NCBI RefSeq assembly: GCF_024868665.1 | Contig: NC_079893.1 | Coordinates: 13,975,805-14,039,804 of the forward strand | DNA: 64,000 bases | Source of the DNA: Triplophysa rosa | Taxonomy: Eukaryota; Chordata; Actinopteri; Cypriniformes; Nemacheilidae | Reading direction: 5' to 3' | Part shown: one piece after another, positions 1 to 11,441 of the stretch | Numbering within the stretch: the stretch's first letter is position 1 | How the letters are laid out: every line of letters begins with the position of its first letter | Notes under the pieces: model-generated | Told to the model about the DNA's origin: nothing | Seen by the model: the letters and a program-made list of their open reading frames with translations, nothing else | The model's database searches: none | Translations under genes and position numbers: made by a program

Positions 1-1607
1 TGGTGGGTAAACCCAGAGAGTTTTTCCTAACGAAAAAAGAACTTGTTATATCAAACAGGCCACAGAACATTAAAGATGCTTTGACTAGAGCTGGAAATGA
101 AAACAGACATGCAACGGTTGCGTCCTTCGAGTGCGCTCTTTTAATTGCCAAATCCAAAAAGCCGCACACCATCGGAGAAACGCTAATCAAACCCGCTTGT
201 GTAAAAATGGCAGAAATAATGTGTGGAACGCAGGTGGCTTCCAAGCTTAAAACTGTACCCCTGTCAAATAATACAGTAAAAGACAGGATCGACCGAATGG
301 CAGACAATGTTGAAAAAACGTTAGTTGAAAAGTTAAAGGAGCACCCATTTTCTATTCAACTTGATGAAACGTCCACTGTGGCAGACGAAGCAGTACTCGT
401 TGCATATGTGCAATACATTGAAGACGCCGAAGTAAAGCAGGACATTCTTTTGTCTTCCAATTTGTCAACAACGACACGAGGTGAAGATATTTTCCATGTT
501 ATTGATATGTACTTTACCAAGCAAAACATTCCTTATAATAACTTAGTCGCATGCTGCACAGATGGAGCTGCTTCAATGATGGGAAAGAACAAAGGCTTCA
601 ATGCACGTCTGAAGGAAAAGGCTCCTCACTGTCTTGTTTTTCACTGTATGATACACCGCCAAGCCCTGGCTAGCAAACACCTCTCGGTTGAGCTGAATGA
701 AGCGCTCAAGATGGTTGTAAAGATCGTCAACTTTATCAAAGCCCGTCCATTGAACAAACGCATCTTTGCGGAGCTGTGTGAAGATGAGGCGCACCAGACA
801 CTCCTCCTTCATACCGAAGTGCGCTGGCTATCAAGGGGTCAAGTGTTGGTCCGTTTTGTTGAGCTGAAAGAAAAAATAAAGGAGTTCCTGAGCTTGAACA
901 ACCAGAAATTGCTTGACGAAATGACCAACGAATTTCTTATAAGAACATCATACCTGGCTGATATTTTCAGCCTATACAACGAAACAAACAAGCGCATGCA
1001 AAACGCGGACGCGAACGTCATGGAATGCAAGGAAATCATTGACGCATTTGTGCAAAAAGTGGAATTCAGAAAGAATAAACTCATGAAACAGGAACTACAG
1101 CACTTTCCATCACTTTTCAATCATACTGGAGGTAATTTACCTGAGCCCTTGAGCCGCGAATTCACGTGTCACATGGAACTGCTACAGGAGCAGATGAAGT
1201 CACGGTTCTCTGATGTTGATGAACATGTCGCCAAATGCGCATGGGTAATGGATCCATTTACCGCAAAGGTGGAGGACGTGGAGTATTTAGATGCGGAGGA
1301 CGAGCTCTTGGACGTTAAAACGAATTCTCTTCTGAAGAGGTTCTTTACCTAACACGGGTACAAACGGTTCTGGCTCGTGAAAGGGTCCGTCTTCGCGCCT
1401 AAGCTTGCGCAACATGCCATAACCAGACTCATCCTGCCGTTTGCCACAACATATCTGTCAGAAACTGCTTTCAGCTCTCAGGTAAAAATCAAAACAAAGG
1501 CACGCAACAAGCTAGACGTGCACAATGACTTTCGTCTGGCTGTCACACAAATCACGCCTGCTATCCAATCTTTAGCTCAGGAAATACAAGGCCAGAGCTC
1601 ACATTAA
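1..1607 (+). pseudogene. hAT transposase (ZBED5/FAM200/SCAND3-like), 5' partial, one nonsense codon
   Basis: The product is an RNase H-fold DDE transposase of the hAT superfamily that would cut and paste its own element in the nucleus. The frame is open from the window edge to a TAA at 1350-1352 and then continues unbroken in the same frame to 1607, so a single stop separates the core from the C-terminal dimerisation domain. Counting from base 3, the first catalytic Asp lies in QLDETSTV (residue 121) and the second in CCTDGAASMMG (residue 187). The motifs HCMIHRQAL and HTEVRWLSRG are typical of the ZBED5-like branch. The C-terminal block LPFATTYLSETAFSS is the hAT dimerisation signature. Any BED zinc finger would lie upstream of the window. 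A domesticated host gene is less likely because the element's 3' end follows at 2079. Confidence 0.88.
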
Positions 1608-2079
1608 AAATCCTTACACACTTGAAAATGGGCATCATTCAGAGATTGGCTACAATAAATGGCAAGAATAAATATGAACACACACACAGCATTTTTTTTT
1701 ATATTATTGTTCTTACATTTTTTATCTATGTTTTTAGATTTTTGGGGGTTAAAATGCAATTGATGAATTTGTTTGATAATATGGTGTAATTTCTCTAATT
1801 ACTTGAAATTTACATTTTCAGTTTAGAAATTGTTTGTGGTATTTGTGCTACAGTTTAAGAAAACGTAGAGCCTGTTGTTGTAAAGAAAATCTATTCTGAA
1901 TCGTTTCATATTGCCCTAACTATTTTATTCAGCTGTTTTTGCATTTATTAAAAATGTAACGATATGTATTGATTGTATTTTCTGTCAGTATGCAAAATGT
2001 GTCTGAGGGGGTTTGGGGGTCATTAAGGATTTTGAATGTTTAAATAGGGGTCCCCTGGAAAAAAGGTTGGGAACCACTG
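1608..2079 (+). mobile_element. 3' non-coding end and terminal inverted repeat of the hAT element
   Basis: AT-rich 3' sequence follows the transposase and ends in GGTTGGGAACCACTG at 2065-2079, the reverse complement of the Charlie-type terminus CAGTGGTTCCCAACC. The next eight bases, CTCTAGAC at 2080-2087, fit the 8-bp target-site pattern of this group. The partner 5' end lies outside the window, so the duplication cannot be confirmed. Confidence 0.85.
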
Positions 2080-2149
2080 CTCTAGACAATGCAACATTTT
2101 GGTTTCAATATTTTTAAAATAAATATACATAATAAAAAGAAATATACAA

Positions 2150-2822
2150 TACTGTTCAAAAGTTTAGATCAGTAAGATTTTTTTCTATTTTCACATCATG
2201 ATCCTTCAGAAATCATTCTAATATGCTGATTTGCTGCTCAAACATTTCTAATTATTATCAATGTTGAAATGTTTTCAGGATTCAGGATTCTTTAATGAGT
2301 AGAAAGTTCAAAAGAACAGCATTTATCTGAAATAGAATCTTTTGTAACATTTTAAACGTCTTTACTGTCACTTTTGATCAATTTAATGCATCCTTTCTGA
2401 ATAAAAGTATTAATTTCTTTCATTTCGTTCCACCCAAAAAAGAAATAAATAATTTAAATTCTTACTAACCCCAAACTTTTGAACGGTAGTGTATAATGTT
2501 ACAAATAATATCTATTTCAGATAAATGTTGTTCTTTTGAACTTTCTATTCATCACAGAATCCTGAAAAAAATTGTACACAACAGTTTTCAACATTGATAA
2601 TAATCAGAAATGTTTCTTGAGCACCAAATTAGTATATTAGAATGATTTCAGGAGGATCATGTGACACTGAAAACTGGAGTAATGATGCTGAAATTTTTTT
2701 ACTATTGTATTATTAGTATTTTAAATTGTAATAATATGTCATGATATTACTGTTTTTACTGTATTTTGGATCAAATCAGTGCAGGCTTGGTTAACAGAAA
2801 TGACTTTTGAACAGTAGTGTAC
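2150..2822. mobile_element. Two copies of an 'ACTGTTCAAAAGTTTG' MITE in inverted arrangement
   Basis: The first copy starts near 2150 with ACTGTTCAAAAGTTTAGATC and ends near 2493 with CCCCAAACTTTTGAACGGTA, so it has inverted termini. From about 2494 a second copy runs in the opposite direction. Its interior is the reverse complement of the first copy's interior (frame of shared words: TTATCTGAAATAGA, AATCATTCTAATAT, TTATTATCAATGTTGAAA), and it ends with CTTTTGAACAGTAGTGTA at 2822. The second copy lacks its inner terminus. This non-autonomous family is common in cyprinid genomes (recalled, not searched). Confidence 0.75.
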
Positions 2823-3769
2823 ATCCAACACAATAATTCTAGCATTATTTACCAATGTAGTATTTACTATTTTCCCTAAAAACAACTGGATGATTGACAC
2901 TTTGTGATAATAATGTTTGTTCCAAAAGACTTGTTTAAATGCAAGAAACTAGTTTATTTGATATTAGGGGTTTTCAATGATTTCAGTGCAGTTTATATAG
3001 TTATGTCCAGTAGGTGGCGGCAAGGGACTGTTATGAGTGAGTGAGTCTGTCAGTCAGCAGAATATTCAACCATTTCAGTCCAAAACTGCTTTATTCAGGA
3101 ACTAACTATGGTTATCAATATGTCAATCATAGCTGTTTTAAGAGTGAATCACGCCTTTATATAATTCCCGAAACTTTGCAGCGTGTATGTGGCCGCTGGT
3201 CTTAGCAGCATGAAAAACAAGTTTTATACAATTCTGAATGGATTATACAGTATATAGCACAGAAACGGAGCACGCCCTTTATAATCACTAAAAAGCTGTT
3301 ACTCATCTTCATCGAGATCTCTAGCACCCCAGAACCAGGCCTAATAATAATTTAGGGAAGGAATACAAAAGCCACGACATCGAGTTGATAAATATAGTGG
3401 AAAGATATATATAGAGAGAAAATTACCCCTGAAAAAAGTATGTAAGAAGCTTCCTCTTCCCGACTACGAGTGGAGGTTTATTATTCTCCATTGTTTAGCT
3501 GCAGTTAACTTCACGGAGCGACGCTAATCAAGCAGTCACGTCAACGATGTCCTGCGCTTAGCGGTCTTTAGACGTGGGGCGGGGCGTTTAAAATTTAAAG
3601 AGACATGACCACTAGCCTATAAACAAACTTAATATAAATTATTGTATATAATTAATTCAAGAAATTTACCATATCTATTGCATGAATTTAATCACATTTG
3701 TCGTTAGCATTTTTACTCAAATAAAAATGTCTGAGGGACCCCCTAAGTCTATTTTTTACTTCTTATGGG
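2823..3769. other. Non-coding stretch, probable repeat interior
   Basis: I see no credible coding region here. The stretch near 3005 (CCAGTAGGTGGCGGCAA) resembles a repeat seen widely in fish. The part closest to 3770 is probably the interior of the hAT element ending at 3811, whose left end I could not find. Confidence 0.4.
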
Positions 3770-3811
3770 GGGTCCCGGATCCCCCCAAGCCCCCCCTCAA
3801 TTCGAGCACTG
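3770..3811 (+). mobile_element. Terminus of a hAT-type element
   Basis: The sequence ends in CAATTCGAGCACTG. Its reverse complement, CAGTGCTCGAATTG, starts with the CAGTG shared by hAT termini and continues into a G/C-rich subterminal block (GGGGGGGCTTGGGGGGATCC). No matching left end was located, so the element is partial or very divergent on that side. Confidence 0.55.
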
Positions 3812-3889
3812 ATCTGGGAACGAACGAGGTGACGAGCCTGACGTAAACGAGCGGGGAATACGGAATCACTTCCCGAAACAGCGGGGAAG

Positions 3890-4016
3890 ATGTATTTGGA
3901 AATGTTGCTTTACGGATCGGGGCTGCTGCGTGGCTGCATCGCTTTAAAAATCTGTATGATCCCTAGAATACTTTACGTCCTTCCTGTGATGTGTAATCCT
4001 TTAGGGATGGCTTCAG
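3890..4016 (+). CDS. Putative first coding exon of an unrecognised host gene
   Basis: An ATG at 3890 opens a frame of 42 codons plus one base that runs into a strong splice donor, CAG|GTAAGA, at 4016/4017. An in-frame TGA at 3839-3841 makes this the first ATG in the frame. The flanks 3812-4020 are rich in CpG compared with the AT-rich surroundings, as expected of a vertebrate promoter and 5' UTR. The peptide starts MYLEMLLYGSGLLRGC and is hydrophobic with a few basic residues. It could be a signal anchor or a mitochondrial targeting peptide. I do not recognise the protein. The next exon was not found, and the downstream 'intron' carries several large insertions. A chance ORF next to a CpG-rich repeat is the main alternative. 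Confidence 0.35.
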
Positions 4017-4302
4017 GTAAGACACTTGTCTACTTATGTGCTGGTTCGCTTGAGCTGATAGGGTAGCTAATTGCGAACCAGCCGGTCTTAGTTATATGCT
4101 CTGGCTTCTCCCGAACTTTGTTAATCGTTAGTCAACCATTAACATCATTTCATTGCACAATGCTGAAAACAAACGAGAATTCAAAGGCCTTGCTTTAATA
4201 AAGTTTACAATTTTTATGCATCTTGCAAAACTTCCTTAAGATGTTAAGGCATTCCTTTGGTGGCCAGCGCTTCTCTGTGGATGCTGCAATGTACCCAAAC
4301 CG

Positions 4303-4320
4303 CGCAGGGCGCAACTGCTT
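4303..4320. repeat. Target-site duplication of the L1-like LINE, 3'-side copy
   Basis: CGCAGGGCGCAACTGCTT matches 9583-9600 at 17 of 18 bases. The poly-T at 4321-4329 that follows is the poly-A tail of a minus-strand LINE. The long duplication fits target-primed reverse transcription. Confidence 0.9.
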
Positions 4321-4415
4321 TTTTTTTTTACTTTTCAAGCATTACACGTATAATTAACCACAATAAAAAAACAATAAAATATGAATATTAAAAAGAACAA
4401 ATAAAATAAATAAAA

Positions 4416-7400
4416 TCATACAGACTTGCCAGGGTTAACAAAAAAATAAGACAATACAATTACATCTTGAGAAGACACAAAGGATGAATACAGAGATACA
4501 GTTTTCATAGCTTTCAAATTAGTAGACCTTCGGATAGTTTCCACATATTCATTTAAGTCAACTTTGAACAAAGAAAATAGAGGTTTCGAGCCAGTAAACT
4601 TTTGTTTATGAATGTGAAATTTAGCTAACAAGAGACATAAATTAATTATGTAAAATTCTCTTGTATTTTCTTTTGAATAGTCAAACAATCCAAAGAAAAC
4701 ATCTTTAAAACAAAAAGAAAAGTCACTTACAAAATAAGATTGGATAAACACCTGGATAAAGTCTGACCAAAATTTTTTGGAGTAGGTGCATTCCCAAATC
4801 AAATGAATGAAGTCTTCTTCGTCAGATTGACAAAAGCTGCAGTTCACTTCAATGTCTGACTTAAATTTCCTGAGAAAGGCTTTAGTCGGGTAACATTTAT
4901 GAATCAGTTTAAATGTTATTTCTCTTATTTTATTGGTAAGGAGATACTTATGAGGTAAAGTCCATACTTTCTCCCAGGATATATTCTCCACAATATTATT
5001 CCAATATGGTATTACATAAGGTATTGTACTCTGATTTTATAGTTATTCTTTTGTTGGTCTAGAGAAAAGCACACACTTCCGATGCTTGTGTCAGTTAAAG
5101 AGAGAGAATAAGTACTTGGCCATGGAAATGTGGTGCCTTGCAAAAGAAAAGACACACCAGAAGGAATGGCATTGAAAACAACAGCGTATTCCTTAGCAGA
5201 TACAGGAATATTGTATTTCTGCAAGAATTCTGAATAGTTATAAAGTCTGCCTTGCGAGTTAAATAACTGTCCAACTAAAAGAAGGTTGTTTTCGAACCAG
5301 TTGTCAAAAAAAAGTGATTTATTCTTATAAAGAATATCCTTATTATTCCATAAATAATACCGGTGCGGAGAAAAGTTGTGTTTGTATATTAGGGACCAGG
5401 CCAAGAGCATCTGCTTATGAAAATTAGAAAGTTTGATTGGGATCTTAGTAACATTATAATAACAAAGCAGGAGAAAATTCAAGCCACCAACTTTAGAGAA
5501 AATATGATTAGGGATAATATTCCAAAGTGAAAAGGGATTTTTAAGAAAATTCTTTAGCCAATTAATTTTAAAAGTATTGTTTAAAGTAGTAAAATCTAAA
5601 AAATCCAGTTCCCCCTGCTTTGTTGTATTCATTATTACTGACTTCCTATAGGTTTTATTTTTCCCAGTGAAGTTATTTAACATGCTATCACCTTTTTTTA
5701 ACGTTCCTTTATCAACCTCCAAGGAAAGAGCTGCATAGGTCAGTCGAGACAATCCTTCGGCTTTAGAGAGCAGAATTCTTCCTCTTATTCATAAGTCTCT
5801 CTGCAACCATGAATTGAACTTTCTTTGAGTTTTCACTAATAAAGAGTCAAAATTTAGTTTACATCTCGTTTTTTGGTCTTTATTAATTACAATTCCTAAG
5901 TATGTAACTTGTTCTTTCACAGGAATGTTGCATATAGATGGGACATCACAGCGCTTGATTGACATTAACTCACATTTGTTGATATTTAAACAGAGCCCAG
6001 AAGCTCTGGAAAAGGACTCTGGGAGGCGTCATTTAGAAATAAAGTGGTGTCGTCAGCCAGCTGGCTAATTATAATTTGTCTGTTGTCAATTGTAATACCT
6101 TACAAATTACTACTGGAAATATGAAGAGCTAAAAGTTGAGAGGCAAGTAAGAATAAATATGGAGATATAGGACAGCCTTGTCTTACTCCGCGTGACAAAT
6201 AGAATCTTGGTGAGGTTCCGAATTTTAATTTAATAGCACTATTATTGTTTCTATATAATGTCCTGATGGCTCTACAAAAATAATCTCCAAATCCAAATTT
6301 GGCAAGAGCTTGAAATATGAACTTGTGCTCGAGCGAATCAAAGGCTTTGTAAAAGTCTAAAAATAGCATGTAACTGTCATTAGGGATGAGATCCTCATAA
6401 TCTAAGAGATCTAATACTAATCTTATATTATTGGTAATATGACGTTTTCCCATAAAACCTGATTGCGATTCATCAATAATAATGTTAAGGACATCTTTAG
6501 TTCTTCTTGCTAAAAATTAAAGCGAAAATTTTATAATCATTGTTTAATAGGGTAATTGGTCTCCAATTGTCTAGACACTCTTTATCTTTATTGGGTTTGG
6601 GTATCAAGGTAATGACTCCTTGTGTCATGGTTGGTGGAAGTACTTCTAATTCAACACTTTCTTCAAACACTTTTAGTAAGAAAGGTGATAGTTTTTTGTC
6701 AAACATCTTGTATAGCTCAGCGGTTAGGCCATCACTGCCCGGACTTTTGTTATTTTTTAAACTCTTAATTGCCTGTAGAATTTCAGTTTGAGATATATCA
6801 CCATCACAAGCTTCTTTGTCTTCTAATGAAATAGCTTTGTTTCGGTCAATACAGTCAAAAAAGGACTTAGCTGAATTATCACAATATCTTGATGTATATA
6901 AGTTTTCATAGAATTTGGAGCAAAAAGCAGCTATTTCCCTAGGATTATCAAAAACTCTATCATTTGACTGAAGACGATCAATAGAAACATTCACAGCTTT
7001 GGATTTTTCCAACCTGAAGAAATAGGCTGAATTTTGTTCTCCTTCTTCTAACCATTTCTTTCTTGATCTAACATAGGCTCCCTTAGCTTTGGTTCTGTAC
7101 AGCTCATCTAATTTATTCTGTAATTTAGAGTATTCAGTGTTTTGTGTAACCGTCAATGGCTCCTTAAAAGACAAAGCAGACAGCTGTGAAAGAACTTCAT
7201 CTTCTATTAATCTATTTTGTTTTGCTATATTACTTCCAAATTTTCTTAAAAATTTCCCTAATTCATATTTTAGAAGCTCTCAGTTACTTCCATAAACTTT
7301 TTCTGATTCAGCCCTTTCCCAGTAAATTTGAATTAACTCATCAATCTGCTGCTTGACCTTTGCATATTTAAGAAGGGAATTGTTTAATTTCCAAAGTAAT

Positions 7401-8194
7401 GCATTAGGAGTATGAGTTGTAGTATTTTATGATAAATTCACTGAAATATAAGTTGCATTATGGTCAGTCAGTGGACTGTTGCTAATATTAATAGAGACAT
7501 TATTATTTCTTAACGTATTAGAGATAGACCAATAATCGATTCTGGATTGCCTTGACCGGTCTTTATTACTCCAGGTATACTGTGTTACGTTCGGATACAT
7601 CTCTCTCCAGATGTCAACTAAATCAAATTTATCCATGAATGCTATAAGATTAGTGTTTGGAGAAGCTTCTTTCCTTGGAGGGTGTCGATCTAGCATGTTA
7701 TTCATTACTATGTTAAAATCACCACCTAAAATCAGAAACGCAGTGGGATATTTCCTTAATGTAGATGAAAGTTTTTGATCAAGAATGTTAAAGAGAGTGC
7801 AGTTTTCTGCAACAGAGTTGTATCCATAGATGTTGATAATAATTACTGTAAATTGATTAATGACAACTACCATTAGCAGAAAATGACCCGAAGGATCAAT
7901 ACTGGTTTCAAGAATACTACCATTGAAATTATACTTCATTATGCCTATTCCAGCAGAATATTCCGACCCATGTGACAACCATATTTCATTGCCCCATTTT
8001 GACCTCCAAAATTTAGTGTCTTTAGATGTAGAGTGACTTTCCTGGAAAAAACAGAAATCTACTTTGTGCTTTTTAGAAAACAAAAATAAAGCTTTACTTT
8101 TAACATTATTTTTCAAACCCCTGGCATTTAAAGAAAACAAAGACAAGGACATAAAGGTGAAACAATAACCCGAAGAACTTGAACAAGATAACAA
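4416..8194 (-). pseudogene. L1-like ORF2 (APE endonuclease, reverse transcriptase, zinc knuckle), frameshifted
   Basis: ORF2 nicks target DNA and copies the element RNA by target-primed reverse transcription. The AP-endonuclease lies at 8194-7427, with SLNARGL, FFQESHS, GGDFNIV and SPLTDHNATY visible. The reverse transcriptase begins in the 7174-6497 segment (KSPGSDGLTAELY, LIPKPNKDKE, NWRPITLLN) and continues in 6453-6100 (FLDFYKAFDSLEH, RGVRQGCPISPYLF). The catalytic LADD is at 6049-6060, just past an in-frame TAA at 6100. The distal parts 5752-5012 and 4991-4416 are in other frames. The last one carries CSFCQ...HLIWEC, the C-terminal zinc motif of fish L1 ORF2. At least four stops or frameshifts make it inactive. 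Confidence 0.9.
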
Positions 8195-8619
8195 TTAGAA
8201 CAGAAGAAACTTCACTAGAATAACACAAAAAATACAATAATTTGCCTAACTCTGCAACACAAGGAATATAATGAGTATAAGGGCTTGAATAAAGAACTTT
8301 TCTTTCTTTTTTCTTTTCTGCGTTCTCTCAATCATCTTTCAGTCATTGAAATGTAATATGCTTATCTTATTCCAAAGCGGGCACTCAGTTGCATGAACAG
8401 CAAAGGATGGATTCAAAAGAAAATATTCCATATTTATGACCAATGTCCTAAATGAGTAATTCCTTTAAATCAATTATCTGAATACAACAGTCTGTCCATC
8501 CTGTCTGAAATGAGAGGCGAAAAAAACAAAGATATAACAACACAGTTCGTGCTTACCCGTTAGAATCAGAAAAAGTAATTTGGTACGCTGAAACTTCAAT
8601 GAGGACGCCACAGTATCAT

Positions 8620-9485
8620 TCAGCCTAACTGATCCTTTGCCGAAATCCTTTTTCCATCAATATAAGCGAAGGCCCCCCTGAAGCCTGCTCTCTTTCCCTC
8701 CTTTCTCGCTCGTTCCACTACTGGCCAAAGTTTGTTCCTGGCGTCTTTGATGCCTTGCGACAGGTCTTCGACGATCCTGATTTTCCTTTCTTTGAGGACG
8801 GCGGCGGTTCTGGCATCCCTCCAGATCTGATCTCGGACGTTGCGTAAAAGAAACTGCACGATGATGCGGAGACTGACGCACGCTCCTTCAGCGTGAGGAC
8901 CCAGTCTATGGGCGATGTCAAGCGTGTGGGGGAGCTGATCTGCTATTTCAGGAGAAACTTTGCTAAATAAGTCGATTAGTATCTTCCGGACATCTTCTCC
9001 ACGCTATTCCTGAATACCGGACACTAGTAGATTCCACCTCCGCTTGTAAGGATCCAGTTCGTTGCATTTCTCACGCAGCACACGGTTATCTTTTTCCAGT
9101 GATTCCACCCTGTTCTGTAATAAACTAACCTTGCTTGTCACCTCTTCTACTTGACTATTCACAAACTCAAGTGCCTCAATCACACTATTTAACGAATTCG
9201 TATTCTCTTTCACTGTTGTCTCGAGGGATTGCATGCGATTCAGAAATTCCACTTGCATTTTTTCAACTCGCTCCAAAACTTTCATCAGGTGTAGATTGGA
9301 GACCGCCTGATTTTCCGATGCCACATTGTCAGCCTTTTTGTTTTTTTGTAAGGTGGTTTAGGAGTTTCAGGCAGGGGAATTTTCGATCCAGAGGTATTCG
9401 CTGTGTCATTCCCCTTGAACTCGGCATCCAGAGATTTCTTTGCGTATGAATGCATGGCAGCTCGAACACGCATATCTTCTTCCAT
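8620..9485 (-). pseudogene. L1-like ORF1 (coiled coil plus Transposase_22-type RNA-binding domain), broken
   Basis: ORF1 proteins of this clade are nucleic-acid chaperones that trimerise through a coiled coil and coat the element RNA. The N-terminal part begins at 9485 (MEEDMRVRAAMHSYAKKS). A frameshift near 9330 leads to 9324-9004, which has a clear heptad pattern (VSLLQNRVESLEKDNRVL). A TAG at 9001-9003 then interrupts the frame, but translation in the same frame resumes to 8620 with DIAHRLGPHAEG and FLLRNVRDQIWRDARTA, typical of the RRM and C-terminal domains. Losing one frameshift and one stop would give a protein of about 290 residues, near the family norm. Confidence 0.85.
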
Positions 9486-9548
9486 TACGCTCCTTTTTAC
9501 ATGTGTTAACTACAAAACAAGTGCAGAGCTTCAGCACATGGATGTTAC

Positions 9549-9582
9549 TCAGCCGCCATCTTGGCGCTCCCTTCGAGACTCA
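9549..9582 (-). promoter_or_regulatory. L1-like 5' end with a YY1-type motif
   Basis: On the minus strand the element begins at 9582, and AAGATGGCGGC occurs about 20 bases in. This is the core recognised by the YY1 factor in known promoters. Mammalian L1 5' UTRs also carry a YY1 site close to their first base and use it to position transcription. The function here is inference. Confidence 0.5.
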
Positions 9583-9600
9583 CGCAGGGTGCAACTGCTT
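9583..9600. repeat. Target-site duplication of the L1-like LINE, 5'-side copy
   Basis: CGCAGGGTGCAACTGCTT repeats 4303-4320 with one C/T difference. Its last four bases also belong to the hAT duplication at 9597-9604. Confidence 0.9.
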
Positions 9601-9604
9601 GCAC
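9597..9604. repeat. 8-bp target duplication, left copy (GCTTGCAC)
   Basis: Identical to 14734-14741 and directly followed by the terminus TAGTGATGG at 9605. Eight-base duplications are the hallmark of hAT transposases. Confidence 0.9.
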
Positions 9605-10200
9605 TAGTGATGGGAAGTCCGGCTCTTTTCTGCGAACCGGTTCTTTCGGACAGTTCGTTTCAATGAACCGGTTCAAAAGACCAGTTCACCGATTCTCTTA
9701 CGCTCTGACGTTAGTGACGTAATGACGTCACTCGCCCTGACGAAACGCGTCAAGTCTATCTATCATCCCTACCAGCTGGGATGAAAATACACTCGGCACA
9801 TTCAAATATAAAACCAAAACCAGTCATAACTTCTGTCAGTTAACACATCACGTCATGATCTGTTTCTTACATGTACGTTTTGCAACTAAAGCACCCAAAT
9901 AGGCACAGTGAAGTGCAGCAAACTATGACATTTTAAGTCTTAAAGATAAAAAGTGAATAATTAATCTTCATCAGCATTTTACAGAAACTATGAAACTATA
10001 TGATCCATGCATAATTCAATACGATTTGTGTTATTAAATAAATTTACGCTTTGCCAGATTGCTCCATATATTTTAAGTCCTTGGTTCATGTGCGCTCGTA
10101 ACATTAGCACAGCATCAGTTGTCCACACTGTTCTGTAGCCTCACGGTGAATCACGCATGCTCACTAGCTAAGCTCATCGGTTCTCCCCAGCCAACATTGG

Positions 10201-10640
10201 TATGTGGGCCCCATGTGGGTTATATCTGGGTGACATGGGCTCCACATGGGCATGGGATAAAAAAGGGCAAAACATATGGGCCCCATGTGGGATTACAAGT
10301 GTGGGTCCCATATAGGTTTGCCCTTATGGGACCTTTATGGGCTGCATGTGGGCACACGGATTTTATGCTTAAAATACATACTATGCCTTTAAACTCCTTT
10401 AAATGCGTACATTTGAACATTGTTATGTGGGCCCCATATGGGTTTTATGTGGGCGATATGGGCTCCACATGGGCATAGGTTTAAGATGGGCAAAACATAT
10501 GGGCCCTGTGTGGGATACCAATGTGGGTCCCACATAGCTTTGCCCATATGAGACCTTCATGGGCTCCAAGTGGGCATATGATTTCATGCTTAAAATACAT
10601 TATCCATTTGAACTTTTTAAAGTTCTTATATTTGGTTGAT
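10201..10640 (+). repeat. Tandem duplication (about 220 bp) of GGGCCCCATATGGG-type sequence
   Basis: The block starting at 10201 is repeated from about 10422 in the same order: TATGTGGGCCCCAT, GGGCTCCACATGGGCAT, GGGCAAAACATATGGGCCC, TTATGCTTAAAATACAT. Inverted relatives occur at 13500-13740. ORFs across this block look like composition artefacts. Confidence 0.75.
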
Positions 10641-11179
10641 AATCCTTTTAAACATACAAATATCTCAGATATTTAGGCTGATTTTGTTATGTATTTAATG
10701 CAAATGGAGTTTCTGGAATATTTTTGTTAATTCATTCAATAGGCCTGTATAAGTATTTTCTTCCTTTCACTGTCCTAACTATGAAAATCAACCACGATAG
10801 ATAAATGCAGAAATACAGGTCAATTTACATGAGTCTCACAAGCGACGCTCTTGCTCAATGTGACAGATACTTTTGACTTCGTACTTAGCTGCGCAGACCG
10901 ACCGGCTCACGTCACACTACCGCGAGATCGATCAGGAAGCACTTGCCTAGAAACGATGTCACGGTATCTTGATGTCATAACCCGATTGCTTTGCGCAGGT
11001 GATGCATGGAGTCGATCACACCCCTGACCGAGAACACTTTGTTCCACTTGACAAAGTAGTTCTCCTGAGTTTTGGTAGATTTTTGGTAGATTTTTCTAAT
11101 ATCACATAATTAAATATTCTTTTGTTGAAAATGTTTAATGTTTTAATGACAGCTATGATTTAAATCAAATAAATAAATC

Positions 11180-11300
11180 AAACTACAGAGGAGTTTCTTT
11201 ATCGGCGGAAGGATATCTTTGGCAGAGCAGTGGCGTGCTGGCAACTCCACCGAGCAGCAAGTTTATCGAGTCGGGACTGGAAATAATCAAAAATAAGAAG
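11180..11300 (+). other. Possible first exon of a transposon-borne transcript
   Basis: A CpG-containing stretch follows the promoter-like region 10830-11050 and ends in the donor-like AAGAAG|GTAAAAT near 11300. It has no long ORF. Pairing with the acceptor at 12990 is inference. Confidence 0.25.
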
Positions 11301-11441
11301 GTAAAATTAATATTTTCTTAAGCGTGTTTGTGTTTTCCGTGTTATCAAGCACCGGGAACCCTGTTTTGACCGTCATTTTCCTTTGCATTTTGTAAGCCTG
11401 TGTGTACCTGCCATTTTTCCACCTGAGGTAAAATTGAATTG

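Larger units (their letters stand above)
4321..9582 (-). mobile_element. Full-length, decayed L1-like LINE
   Basis: The element reads on the minus strand from 9582 (5') to a poly-A tail at 4321. It is about 5.26 kb, bounded by 18-bp target duplications. In order it carries a short 5' UTR, an ORF1 with a coiled coil and an L1-type RNA-binding domain, and an ORF2 with AP-endonuclease, reverse transcriptase and a C-terminal CCHC-like zinc motif. Both ORFs are broken. This architecture matches fish L1-clade elements; the Tx1 branch is the main alternative. Confidence 0.9.

Noticed and set aside
573..1120. Minus-strand ORFs inside the hAT transposase
   Set aside because: They are antisense shadows of the transposase with no domain content.
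10119..10478. 119-codon ORF rich in WAPHG
   Set aside because: It lies in GGGCCCCATATGGG-type repeats and is a composition artefact.
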